A program made the translations under genes and the position numbers. A stretch of DNA of 64,000 nt from Streptomyces humi. Its GTDB lineage: Bacteria; Actinomycetota; Actinomycetes; Streptomycetales; Streptomycetaceae. The notes below the pieces were generated by a model, which saw nothing but the letters and a program-made list of their open reading frames with translations, had not been told where the DNA came from and did not search any database. Of this stretch, positions 45,061 through 52,635 are shown piece after piece (position 1 is the first letter of the stretch; each line of letters begins with the position of its first letter). The stretch covers positions 124,001-188,000 of the forward strand of contig NZ_LBMU02000025.1 of the NCBI RefSeq assembly GCF_001005085.2. The letters run 5' to 3'.

Positions 45061-46944
45061 TCAGACCCGCACCCCCTCGGTGAGCACCCGCAGCCGCCGC
45101 TCGCCGGTGCGGTAGGCGTCCTGGACGGCCCCGGCGAACGCGGTGGCCACCGCGTCGGCGAGGTCGTCGTCGAGGTCCGCGCCGGAGCCGACGCGCAGGG
45201 TCAGCCGGGGCATGACGACCCGCCCGAGGGCCGCCCGGCGCAGGATCCGCGGGGAGGTGGGCAGGTGCCCGGTGGCGGGCAGTGGTTCCCGGGCCCGGTC
45301 GACCAGCCCGGCGACGTACCCGTCGATGACGGCGCCCACCACCGTGAACCCGCCGTTCGCGAGCCACGACTCGAAGGCACGCGCGATCCCGCCCGCCGGC
45401 CGCGCTGCCCGCTGCCTGCGGCTCTCCTCGCCGAACACCCGGTCGGCGAGTTCCGCCGACCGCTCGCCGATCCCGTCCAGGCCGGGCAGCCGGGTCGCGC
45501 CGCGCTGTGCGGCGATGCTCCCGTCGGCCAGTTCGCCCAGGCCGGCGGCGGTGGCGGTGAGCGCTCCGCGGACCGCGGTCCGGAAGCCGGTGCCCAGCGC
45601 TCCGACCGCCCCCGTCAGGGCCGGGCCGAGCTCCGGGGCGACCAGGCGCGGGAACCCCGGCCGGGCGGCGAGGGGCGCGCCCTCGGGGAAGTCGGGCAGC
45701 AGCACGTGCCCGGCGCCGTGCGAGTCGAACAGGGCGTCCAGGAGCCGCCGGGCGCGCCGGAGTTGCCGGCGCACGTACGGCGAGAGCACCAGGGGGCTGC
45801 GGCGCACCCGCTTGGTGATCCCGTCCAGGACGTTCGACAGGGACCCGTACAGCGCCCGGTTGGTGGCGGTGCCGGGCTCGTCGAGGAGGCTGCCGACCGA
45901 GAGGGGGATCCGGTCCAGCACGGCCGCGTCGCCGACCCACGGGATCAGATGGAGCAGGTTGAAGTCGATCACGTTGCTGACGGCGATCACCAGGACCTTG
46001 AGGAACCGGACCACGCCCCGCAGCGACTCACCGAGCGCGCCGGCGAAGTCGTGGAGCCCGGCGGCGAGCGCGGTACCGAAGGCCGTCCAGAAGCGGATGG
46101 TGAAGTCGAGGTGCGAGCCGAGCAGTCCGGCGATCGAGTGGGCCGCCCGGGTCGCCGTCCCGATGAGGGCGGCGAAGTGGGCGAACGCGGTGTCCAGCGC
46201 GTCGCGCCTCAGGTCGAGTACGGTCCGCACGGCCTGCTGGACGGCGTCCCGGACGGCCGGTCCCAGGGCGCCGAGCAGCGAAGAGGCCACCCGCGGCAGC
46301 AGCACGACGACCGCGATCCCGGCGGCGATGCCCGCCGCGACGCCGTCCAGTGCCTCGGCGGGAGCCGCGGCCGTCGCGGGGGCGGCCGCCGCCGGGGGCG
46401 TGGGCTGCGGCACGGGTACGGGTACGGGTACGGGCAGTACCGCTCGTAGCTGGGCGGTGAGCCGTTCCAGGTCACCGCCTTTCGCGGACGCCTCGGTCAG
46501 GGCCCGGAACGCGAGTACCGCGACCCCGACGAGGTCCGAGCTGTCGAACACGGCCGGCCGTGGCGCCGCTCCGGAGGCCGAGGCGTCCACCGCGGCGGCG
46601 ACCGCGAGGAGTTGTCTCAGCAGCCCGGGGAGCGCGTTCGCCGCCTCCAGCGGGCGCGGCCGGGTCAGGCCGGTGAGGAACGCGAGCCCCGCGTCGGCCA
46701 GGCTCGGCACCGGCGTGGTCCGTTCGAGCGCGCGGTGCTGCGACGGTACGACTCGCAGGGTCACCGCGCCGTCGAGGAACAGCAGGACCGGGAAGCGCTC
46801 GGTGGCCCGGTCGGTCTGCCGGCCGGCCAGCAACCGGCGTTCCAGCACCGGCCGTACGGCCCGGCGGGCCACGCGCATGGCGTGCTCCTGGGCGGCGAAG
46901 ACCCCGGCGAACCGGGCGGCCACGGCCGCGAAGTCGATCGGCAT
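45061..46944 (-). CDS. Large hydrophobic cluster protein B (tape-measure position)
   Basis: 627-aa protein, unrecognised. It shares with protein C an N-terminal LFLDGAVTLRVVPS segment and a C-terminal run AELADRVFGEE then FESWLANGG. A Pro-Val linker (VPVPVPVPQPTPPAAAA, about residue 170) precedes Ala/Gly/Leu-rich hydrophobic helices (GVAAGIAAGIAVVVLLPRVASSLL). The C-terminus MPRLTLRVGSGADLDDDLA resembles that of protein A. Soluble-tail composition differs strongly from the basic baseplate neighbours. ATG at 46944 follows a weak GTGAGGACG site just after protein A's stop. Role unknown; tape-measure-like, by position only. Confidence 0.6.
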   Translation of the reverse strand: MPIDFAAVAARFAGVFAAQEHAMRVARRAVRPVLERRLLAGRQTDRATERFPVLLFLDGAVTLRVVPSQHRALERTTPVPSLADAGLAFLTGLTRPRPLEAANALPGLLRQLLAVAAAVDASASGAAPRPAVFDSSDLVGVAVLAFRALTEASAKGGDLERLTAQLRAVLPVPVPVPVPQPTPPAAAAPATAAAPAEALDGVAAGIAAGIAVVVLLPRVASSLLGALGPAVRDAVQQAVRTVLDLRRDALDTAFAHFAALIGTATRAAHSIAGLLGSHLDFTIRFWTAFGTALAAGLHDFAGALGESLRGVVRFLKVLVIAVSNVIDFNLLHLIPWVGDAAVLDRIPLSVGSLLDEPGTATNRALYGSLSNVLDGITKRVRRSPLVLSPYVRRQLRRARRLLDALFDSHGAGHVLLPDFPEGAPLAARPGFPRLVAPELGPALTGAVGALGTGFRTAVRGALTATAAGLGELADGSIAAQRGATRLPGLDGIGERSAELADRVFGEESRRQRAARPAGGIARAFESWLANGGFTVVGAVIDGYVAGLVDRAREPLPATGHLPTSPRILRRAALGRVVMPRLTLRVGSGADLDDDLADAVATAFAGAVQDAYRTGERRLRVLTEGVRV

Positions 46945-46949
46945 CGTCC

Positions 46950-48551
46950 TCACCCGCCCGTTCCGGTCAGGTAGGGCCGGCTGCGCAGCCGGGCCAGGAG
47001 CCCGTCCTGGAAGCGCCGCAGCTCGTCCGGATCGGCACCGGGCACCCGCAGCCGCAGGGTGTGCACGACGGGCCGGAGCACCTCGCTGCCGGGGAGTTCG
47101 GCGACCGGGAAGTCCGCGAGCAGCCGGTCCAGCTTCTCCTGCACGGGCCCCCGCATCGCGGCCGGCAGCAGGTGGTCCACGATCGCCTTCAGCGGCGTGA
47201 GGTCGACCGGCGTGCTCAGGAAACCGGGGGGCTCGGGCAGCTCCGGCAGCGTCAGGGCGGGCACCCGGACGGCCGGGAGACGCGGCACGGACAGCGGTTC
47301 CACGACGGGCACGGGTGGTGCCACCTTCACCACGGGCAGTCGCGGAGGCTTCGGGAAGGAGACGTCCGGCAGATCCGGCACCACGGCGAGCAGCGGGGCG
47401 AGCCGCCCCGGTCCCGACGACGCGTCGTCGGTCTCCTTCGGTTTCGGCTTCGGGGGTACGGCGGCCAGGGCGGCGGTGAAGACCTCCAGCTCGGCGCGGA
47501 GCGCGGTGCCGACCCGGACGGTGGGGTGCCCGGTGATCAACGCCCGCACGAAGGGGCCGAGTCCGCCGAGGAGCGGGGTCGCCCCGGGGGTGGCGGCCAG
47601 CGCCGTCAGCACGCCGGTCACGATCTCGAACAGCCCGCCGAAGGCAGCGCCCGTCACGGTCAGCACGCCGCGCAGGGCGGCGGTCACCCGGGCGAGGAGG
47701 GGGCCCACGGCGAGCGAGTCCTTCGCCCGGGTCGCCGTGCTCCCGGCCACCTCGCCGATCGCGCCGGCCAGCGCGCCGGCGAGCGAGGCGAGGCCGGTGA
47801 GCAGCGCGGCCACCGGGCCGAGCGCCGGGCCCACCCGCACGACCAGGAAGGCCGTGGCCCCCAGCACCTGGCCGAGCAGCCGCCCGAGGCTCCTCCCCGC
47901 GATGACGAGGCCGGCGGTGAGCGGGTTGCGCATCCGGTCCCCGAGCACCTGGCCGACCAGGTCCCCGGCGGCGATGAACAGCCGGGTCAGGGAACCGAAC
48001 AGGTCGTGGGCGGCGCGCACCTCGCGGCGGTCGCCGAGCGCCACGAGCAGGCCGTAGCCGAAGCCCGCGGCGGCCAGTCCGCCCCCGACCAGGACGGCGG
48101 TGCCGAGCGGCGCGGCCACCGCGCCGACGGCGAGCAGGAACGGCGTCAGCCACCACAGCACCGCGAGGCCCAGTGTCGTCCAGGTGTCCCCGGCGAACCT
48201 CGACAGCAGATGGATGCCGGCCATGGCGTACAGCGGGTCGAGCGCCATCCCGGCGATCATCCCGGCCAGCCCGAGCAGTGAGCCGACGGCGTTCGGGCCG
48301 CCCGGGCTGACCGGCACCGAGCCCTGCACGGCCGCGAACCGGTCCTGGAGTTCGCGGAGGTTGACGATGTACCCGCTCAGGTTGAGCCGGGTGACCGGGG
48401 TCCCGGACCCCCACCAGTGCACCAGGAACGCGGCCCTCGCCCGCTCGACGAGCACCGACTCGTGCTCGACGATCTCCAGCCAGGGCGTCAGGGTGCGGAC
48501 CGTGGCGCGCAGCGACGCGGTCAGCCCGCGCAACAGCATGATCACCGGCAT
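46950..48551 (-). CDS. Large hydrophobic cluster protein A (tape-measure position)
   Basis: 533-aa protein, unrecognised. The N-terminal 110 residues include FLVHWWGSGTPVTRLNLSGYIVNLRELQDRF. Long hydrophobic helices follow (LGLAGMIAGMALDPLYAMAG, LLAVGAVAAPLGTAVLVGGG), then a Pro/Val-rich extended segment (PPRLPVVKVAPPVPVVEP, about 390-440). The C-terminus TLRLRVPGADPDELRRFQDGLL parallels the end of protein B. ATG at 48551 is preferred; a GTG at 48584 would add eleven residues. The upstream 18-bp minisatellite would read as T-x-PDEP in this frame, but no start codon lies within it. Confidence 0.55.
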   Translation of the reverse strand: MPVIMLLRGLTASLRATVRTLTPWLEIVEHESVLVERARAAFLVHWWGSGTPVTRLNLSGYIVNLRELQDRFAAVQGSVPVSPGGPNAVGSLLGLAGMIAGMALDPLYAMAGIHLLSRFAGDTWTTLGLAVLWWLTPFLLAVGAVAAPLGTAVLVGGGLAAAGFGYGLLVALGDRREVRAAHDLFGSLTRLFIAAGDLVGQVLGDRMRNPLTAGLVIAGRSLGRLLGQVLGATAFLVVRVGPALGPVAALLTGLASLAGALAGAIGEVAGSTATRAKDSLAVGPLLARVTAALRGVLTVTGAAFGGLFEIVTGVLTALAATPGATPLLGGLGPFVRALITGHPTVRVGTALRAELEVFTAALAAVPPKPKPKETDDASSGPGRLAPLLAVVPDLPDVSFPKPPRLPVVKVAPPVPVVEPLSVPRLPAVRVPALTLPELPEPPGFLSTPVDLTPLKAIVDHLLPAAMRGPVQEKLDRLLADFPVAELPGSEVLRPVVHTLRLRVPGADPDELRRFQDGLLARLRSRPYLTGTGG

Positions 48552-48570
48552 GGTCCGGTCCACTCCCTTC

Positions 48571-48678
48571 GGTTCGTCGGGCACGGTCGGTTCGTCGGGC
48601 AGCGTCGGTTCGTCGGGCGCGGTCGGTTTGTCGGGCAGCGTCGGTTCGTCGGGCGCGGTCGGTCGGCTGCGGTCGGTC
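48571..48678. repeat. 18-bp minisatellite upstream of hydrophobic protein A
   Basis: Five full 18-bp units of GGTTCGTCGGGCRCGGTC type (48571-48588, then every 18 bp to 48660) and one degenerate copy running into the stop codon of the 57-aa gene. Confidence 0.92.
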
Positions 48679-48850
48679 AGTTGCGGTCGCGGGCCGCCTC
48701 CACCTGGGCGTTCTCCCGTTGGATCTGCTCGACCAGCAGGTCCACGAAGGCGCGTCGGTCCCCGGCGGCCATGTCCATCAGCTCGCCGTGCGGCCAGTGC
48801 AGGTGGTAGCCGAGGAAGAACACCTCTCGGCGGAGCTGGTCGAGGCTCAC
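48677..48850 (-). CDS. 57-aa DUF6760-like baseplate-associated protein
   Basis: Short gene starting at GTG 48850, which overlaps the upstream stop (GTGA), so translation is coupled. The product VSLDQLRREVFFLGYHLHWP continues with ELMDMAAGDRRAFVDLLVEQI. It matches the small phage-tail-associated family with a [FY]xxYHxHW motif and a D-R-R-x-[FW]-V helix (DUF6760, named from memory). It follows the zinc-cysteine baseplate-assembly gene, where larger phages encode tail assembly chaperones, so a chaperone role is inferred. Confidence 0.75.
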   Translation of the reverse strand: MSLDQLRREVFFLGYHLHWPHGELMDMAAGDRRAFVDLLVEQIQRENAQVEAARDRN

Positions 48851-49665
48851 TCCAGGACTAAAAAATTCGTCATGTCCAAGGTGGCCCGCATCTCGTGCCC
48901 GCAGGCCGCGCAGTCCAGTTCGCGGATCAGGTCGACGCCCGGCGCGCCGTCGTTGAAGGCGCGGTCGATCAGTCGCCGGTCGCTCAGGGTGAGATCGGCC
49001 AGGATCTTCGGCCCGAGCGCCTCAAGCCGGTGCTGGGGCAGGTCGCCGAGCGACTTCAGGCAGCGCGCGAGCAGCGCGTTCTTGCCCAGCGAGGCGTTCT
49101 TGCGCAGCTGCGGCGCCGCCGCCACCTCGTCGTCGCCGCGGGCGAGCCGCAGGGTCATCGCGGTGTGCACCGAACCGTCCCGGTCGACGTAGCCGTCGAG
49201 GAGTTCGACCACCACGTCCTGCGGCGGTTCCCCGTCGGCGAGCGGGCGGACCGGGAGCGTGTCCAGGTCCTCGGTCTGCTCGAAACGGTCCCCGCAGGAC
49301 GGGCAGGTGTAGGCGGCCCGCAGCTCGGGTCCGAAGGTGAAGCTGCGCAGCCGGATCAGCAGGAAGTTGCGGTCCAGCGAGTACATGGCGTCGACGTCCG
49401 AGCGCCGTACCCGCTCCAGCTCGCCGAGCCGGACGACGCAGCTGTGCAGCAGGGCGGTGACCAGCCGGCCGCCGTTGCGCTGGTTGGCCGGGTCGGCGAG
49501 CAGTGCCTCCTCGCGGCCGGTCATCTTGCGCAGCGTGACCTGGCGGTGGGTCTGTCCGTCCTGGTCGACGTAGCCGATCGGCAGCGTGACGTCGAGTTCG
49601 CGGCCGCCCGGGCGGCCGGCGTCCGGGCCGGGGAGGTGGTCGGTGAGGGTGTCGGTGAGGGTCAT
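48847..49665 (-). CDS. T4-type baseplate protein/assembly chaperone with zinc-Cys motif
   Basis: 272-aa protein with a family-typical start DVTLPIGYVDQDGQTHRQVTLRKMTGREEALLADP, followed by LLHSCVVRLGELERV and LDRNFLLIRLRSFTFGPELRA. Two CxxC pairs (C121-C124 in CPSCGDRF, C252-C255 in CAACGHEM) probably bind one zinc. The family resembles T4 gp26/gp51-type baseplate hub assembly proteins. ATG at 49665 follows AGGAG, 10 nt after the tube gene. It ends by overlapping the 57-aa gene. Confidence 0.8.
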   Translation of the reverse strand: MTLTDTLTDHLPGPDAGRPGGRELDVTLPIGYVDQDGQTHRQVTLRKMTGREEALLADPANQRNGGRLVTALLHSCVVRLGELERVRRSDVDAMYSLDRNFLLIRLRSFTFGPELRAAYTCPSCGDRFEQTEDLDTLPVRPLADGEPPQDVVVELLDGYVDRDGSVHTAMTLRLARGDDEVAAAPQLRKNASLGKNALLARCLKSLGDLPQHRLEALGPKILADLTLSDRRLIDRAFNDGAPGVDLIRELDCAACGHEMRATLDMTNFLVLE

Positions 49666-49675
49666 GGGCGGGCTC

Positions 49676-50146
49676 CTAGGAGACGCGTTCCAGGCCCTCG
49701 TGCTCCAGCACGATGGTCTGGAGGAAGAGGTTGGTCGACCCGGCTTCGAGGTCGGTGAACTTGGACGACTTGACCCAGGCGCCGTAGAAGGCGAACTGGA
49801 GGACGACATCGCCGAAGTGACGCTTGATGATCATGCCGTTCTTCCGTACCGACGAGCCGCCCTGCCGGGGTGCGTTGAGGCGGAACGTCTGCTGGAACCA
49901 GTCCAGGAACCGCTTGTCGTCGGCGCTGCCGTCGACCCGCCGCTCGATGGTCAGCGGCTCGAACTTCATCTTCGCGGCGGCCAGTTTGTACACGTGGCCA
50001 CTGCCGCCGTCCGGTTGCTCGATGGTGTCCAGCTCGCCCTCGCTGAGCCCGGACACCTTGCTCACGCTGGGGCTCTCCACGCCCTCGATGACGAGGACGA
50101 ACTCGTTGGCCCGGTAACCCTCGTCGAAGTCGTTGACCCTGGGCAT
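49676..50146 (-). CDS. Contractile injection system inner tube protein
   Basis: 156-aa gp19/Hcp-like tube protein. The opening PRVNDFDEGYRANEFVLVIEG, the VSKVSGLSEGELDTIEQ segment and DWFQQTFRLN followed by GMIIKRHFGDVVLQFAFYGAWVKSSKF are the standard tail-tube pattern. It stacks as hexamers to form the needle expelled on contraction. It lies directly after the sheath gene, as usual (58-bp gap). ATG at 50146 follows GAGGAGCGG. Only one tube gene is present, whereas many eCIS encode two or three. Confidence 0.93.
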   Translation of the reverse strand: MPRVNDFDEGYRANEFVLVIEGVESPSVSKVSGLSEGELDTIEQPDGGSGHVYKLAAAKMKFEPLTIERRVDGSADDKRFLDWFQQTFRLNAPRQGGSSVRKNGMIIKRHFGDVVLQFAFYGAWVKSSKFTDLEAGSTNLFLQTIVLEHEGLERVS

Positions 50147-50204
50147 GACCGCTCCTCGCTTTCCGTACGTTCCGTGCCTGCCATGGATGGGCCCCGCGGT
50201 GGGT

Positions 50205-52307
50205 TCAGGCCTCGGTGGTGGTGGCGCCGCCCGCCTGCTGGCCGACGGTGATCACGATCGTCTCGGCGGGCCGGGACGGGTAGAACAGCACCCGGACCTG
50301 GAGCAGGCCCTGCTGCACCTGGTCCGGCGGGTTGTTGGTGGCGTCCACGGTGACCGTGAAGGTCTGCTCGGGGGTGCCGGTGCCGAACGCGCCCAGCCGG
50401 TGCAGCCCCATCAGGAACGGGGTGACGGTGCCGAACTTGACGGCGCTCCACAGCGCCTCCCGGTTGGGCTCCTGCCGCGCCCAGCGCAGCGCGGTGCGCA
50501 GGCTGCTCTCCACGAAGTTGAACAGCAGCCGCACGTTGACGTAGCGCCAGCGGGGGTCGGAGCTGAGGGTGCGGGAGGCGTCCACGACGATCCCGGACCG
50601 GGGCACCGGCCGGATGCCGTTGACACCGCCGTCGACCACGAGCTCGGTGTGGTCGGCGTCGGAGAGCCGGGTCTCCACGTCCAGCACGCCGAGCAGGTTG
50701 GCCTCGTCGCCGGCGGGCGCCTTCCAGATGCCGCGGGTCGCCTCGATCCGCGCGTACACGCCGAGCACGTGTCCGACCGGCGGGAGGGTGATCTGCGGGC
50801 TGGTCCCGGTGCCGATCGGGTCGGGTACGACGATCCACGGTCCGTAGAGCGCGCCGTACGCCTTCTTCGTCTGGAGCGCCTGCCCGTAGGCGACGGCCTG
50901 CCCGGCGGCCACGAAGCCCTCCGGTACGGCACCGACGTACACGGCGTCGCCCCGGCCGGCGCAGTAGGCGAGGCCCGCCTGGGCGATGGCCGTGTCGGTG
51001 CGCTCGCAGCACACCAGCTGGACGTCGAACGGGTCGAAGGCGAAGAACCCGGTGCGGGCCGCGGGGTCGCCGCTGAAGTGGGTGGCGGTGGGCGTGCCGT
51101 CGGCGCCGCCCTGGAGGGCCAGGAAGCCGCCGGTCGGGGCGGGCCGGTCGGTGCCCGGGCTCGGGGTGCCGAGGTCGACCAGGCGTACGAAACGCGATCC
51201 GGAGAGCGGGTTGTTGAGCACGGTGGGCGCGTAGTTGGCGGCGCCTGGCTCCATCGACAGGGCCGGGAAGGTCTCCACGGCGTGGTCGGCGTCGCCGGTG
51301 CCCTGGGCGACGGTCAGGTCGAACTCGGCGTTGGCGACGGTGACCGCGCGCAGGTCGGTGAAGGCCGCGGGGTTGGGCAGGTCGGGCGCCCAGGTGACGG
51401 CGCCGCTCGCCGGGTCGACGGAGAGCAGCCGGACCCGGACGGTGGTGGTGGCGTCGGTGACGGTGAGCGCGTCGCCCGCCTCGAAACCGTCCGGCCTGGC
51501 CAGCCGGGTGCCGCCGGCGGTCAGCGCGACCGGGGTGCCCTGCACCGGGTTGGACATGGCGGTGAACCCGAGCGCCGTGGCGTCGGCGGTGACCTGGAGT
51601 CCGGACCAGCCGCCGGAGACGGCGGCCCGCTCGCCGGTCGAGGTGAGCACGAGCGCGCTGCCGCTGACGGAGGCGACCATCAGGTGGGTCTGCCGGTTGA
51701 TCGCGTCCCGGATCTCCTGCCGGGTTGCGGCGGCCGGGTTGGCGAAGTCGGTGCCGAGGAAGGTCACCACGGTCGCCGTGGCGGCTCCGTCCACCTTGAC
51801 CGACAGCGTGGGCGGCGCGGACATGTTGACGGTGGCGGCGGTCGCGGCGCCGGTGACGGTGGCCGGGGCCGACTCCCGCAGCCGGCTGGACGCCGAGGAG
51901 CTGAGCGCCGTCCGCACGAACAGGCCGCGGCCCCAGGTGCCGGGGTCGGCCTGGCCGCGGAAGCCGGCCTCGACGCGCAGGGTGGGGCTGGTGCCGCCGG
52001 TGTCGGGCAGGGTCCGGCTCGCGACCGCGTCGGAGGCGGCGATCGTCGGGTCGACCACCCGGTTCACGTACGCCGTCTGGCCGCCGTTGTCGAAGAACCC
52101 CTTCACCAGGTAGGCGCCCAGCCCGCCCGCGAAGTAGCTGCCGAACCGGTCGACGAACTGCACGAAACTGGTCACGCGTACCGGGGTGTCGGGCACTCCG
52201 CGCTGGGTCAGCACGTTGAACGCGCCGACCGAGACGGCGGCACCGGTGACCGTGGGTGCCTCGGTGCCGTCGGTCTCGACGACGTTGACGCCGATGTTGA
52301 AGGCCAT
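50205..52307 (-). CDS. Contractile sheath protein
   Basis: 700-aa tail sheath protein. N-terminal strand MAFNIGVNVVETDGTEAP and VPDTPVRVTSFVQFVDRFG, then FDNGGQTAYVNRVV. The C-terminal subtilisin-like core begins near residue 415 (FFAFDPFDVQLVCCERTD), includes YGPWIVVPDPI, GHVLGVYARIEATRGIWKAPAGDEA and the closing RWRYVNVRLLFNFVESSLRTAL. Most eCIS sheaths are 350-500 residues. The extra 280 lie between and contain a module (about 166-250: FLGTDFANPAAATRQEI, ATALGF) related to two copies in the giant wedge protein. It is probably displayed on the particle surface. ATG at 52307 follows AGGAAGGAGAG. Confidence 0.94.
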   Translation of the reverse strand: MAFNIGVNVVETDGTEAPTVTGAAVSVGAFNVLTQRGVPDTPVRVTSFVQFVDRFGSYFAGGLGAYLVKGFFDNGGQTAYVNRVVDPTIAASDAVASRTLPDTGGTSPTLRVEAGFRGQADPGTWGRGLFVRTALSSSASSRLRESAPATVTGAATAATVNMSAPPTLSVKVDGAATATVVTFLGTDFANPAAATRQEIRDAINRQTHLMVASVSGSALVLTSTGERAAVSGGWSGLQVTADATALGFTAMSNPVQGTPVALTAGGTRLARPDGFEAGDALTVTDATTTVRVRLLSVDPASGAVTWAPDLPNPAAFTDLRAVTVANAEFDLTVAQGTGDADHAVETFPALSMEPGAANYAPTVLNNPLSGSRFVRLVDLGTPSPGTDRPAPTGGFLALQGGADGTPTATHFSGDPAARTGFFAFDPFDVQLVCCERTDTAIAQAGLAYCAGRGDAVYVGAVPEGFVAAGQAVAYGQALQTKKAYGALYGPWIVVPDPIGTGTSPQITLPPVGHVLGVYARIEATRGIWKAPAGDEANLLGVLDVETRLSDADHTELVVDGGVNGIRPVPRSGIVVDASRTLSSDPRWRYVNVRLLFNFVESSLRTALRWARQEPNREALWSAVKFGTVTPFLMGLHRLGAFGTGTPEQTFTVTVDATNNPPDQVQQGLLQVRVLFYPSRPAETIVITVGQQAGGATTTEA

Positions 52308-52338
52308 AGCGGGGCTCTCCTTCCTGACTCTGGGGCGT

Positions 52339-52635
52339 TCAGCCGCGTCCGCGGGAGCGGCGGGCCGGCTTGTCGGACGTGGTGGGCGCGGGCTGCGCGG
52401 TGGGCGCGGGCTGCGCGGTGGGCGCGGGCTGCACGGTGGACGCGGGCTGCGCGGTGGGCGCGGGTTGCGCGGGTTGCGCGACCAGGACGCCGGTGCGGCA
52501 GAGCACCCGGACCTGGGCGAGCGCGAGGTCCGCCGGGTCGCAGGGCACGTGGCCGAAGGGTCCGACGACCACCACCCCGGAGCTCAGGTGCAGTTCGACG
52601 GGCCGGCCGCGGGTGTTGGCGAGGGTCGTGGTCAT
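52339..52635 (-). CDS. 98-aa protein with AQPAPT repeat tail
   Basis: Unrecognised small protein. The first about 55 residues (TTTLANTRGRPVELHLSSG, FGHVPCDPADLALAQVRVL) look folded. The tail is an 18-bp repeat (52381-52470) read as AQPAPT hexapeptides, ending in basic SDKPARRSRGRG. Its ATG overlaps the upstream gene's stop (ATGA). Position before the sheath gene suggests a tail-completion or assembly role, but this is only positional. Confidence 0.65.
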   Translation of the reverse strand: MTTTLANTRGRPVELHLSSGVVVVGPFGHVPCDPADLALAQVRVLCRTGVLVAQPAQPAPTAQPASTVQPAPTAQPAPTAQPAPTTSDKPARRSRGRG

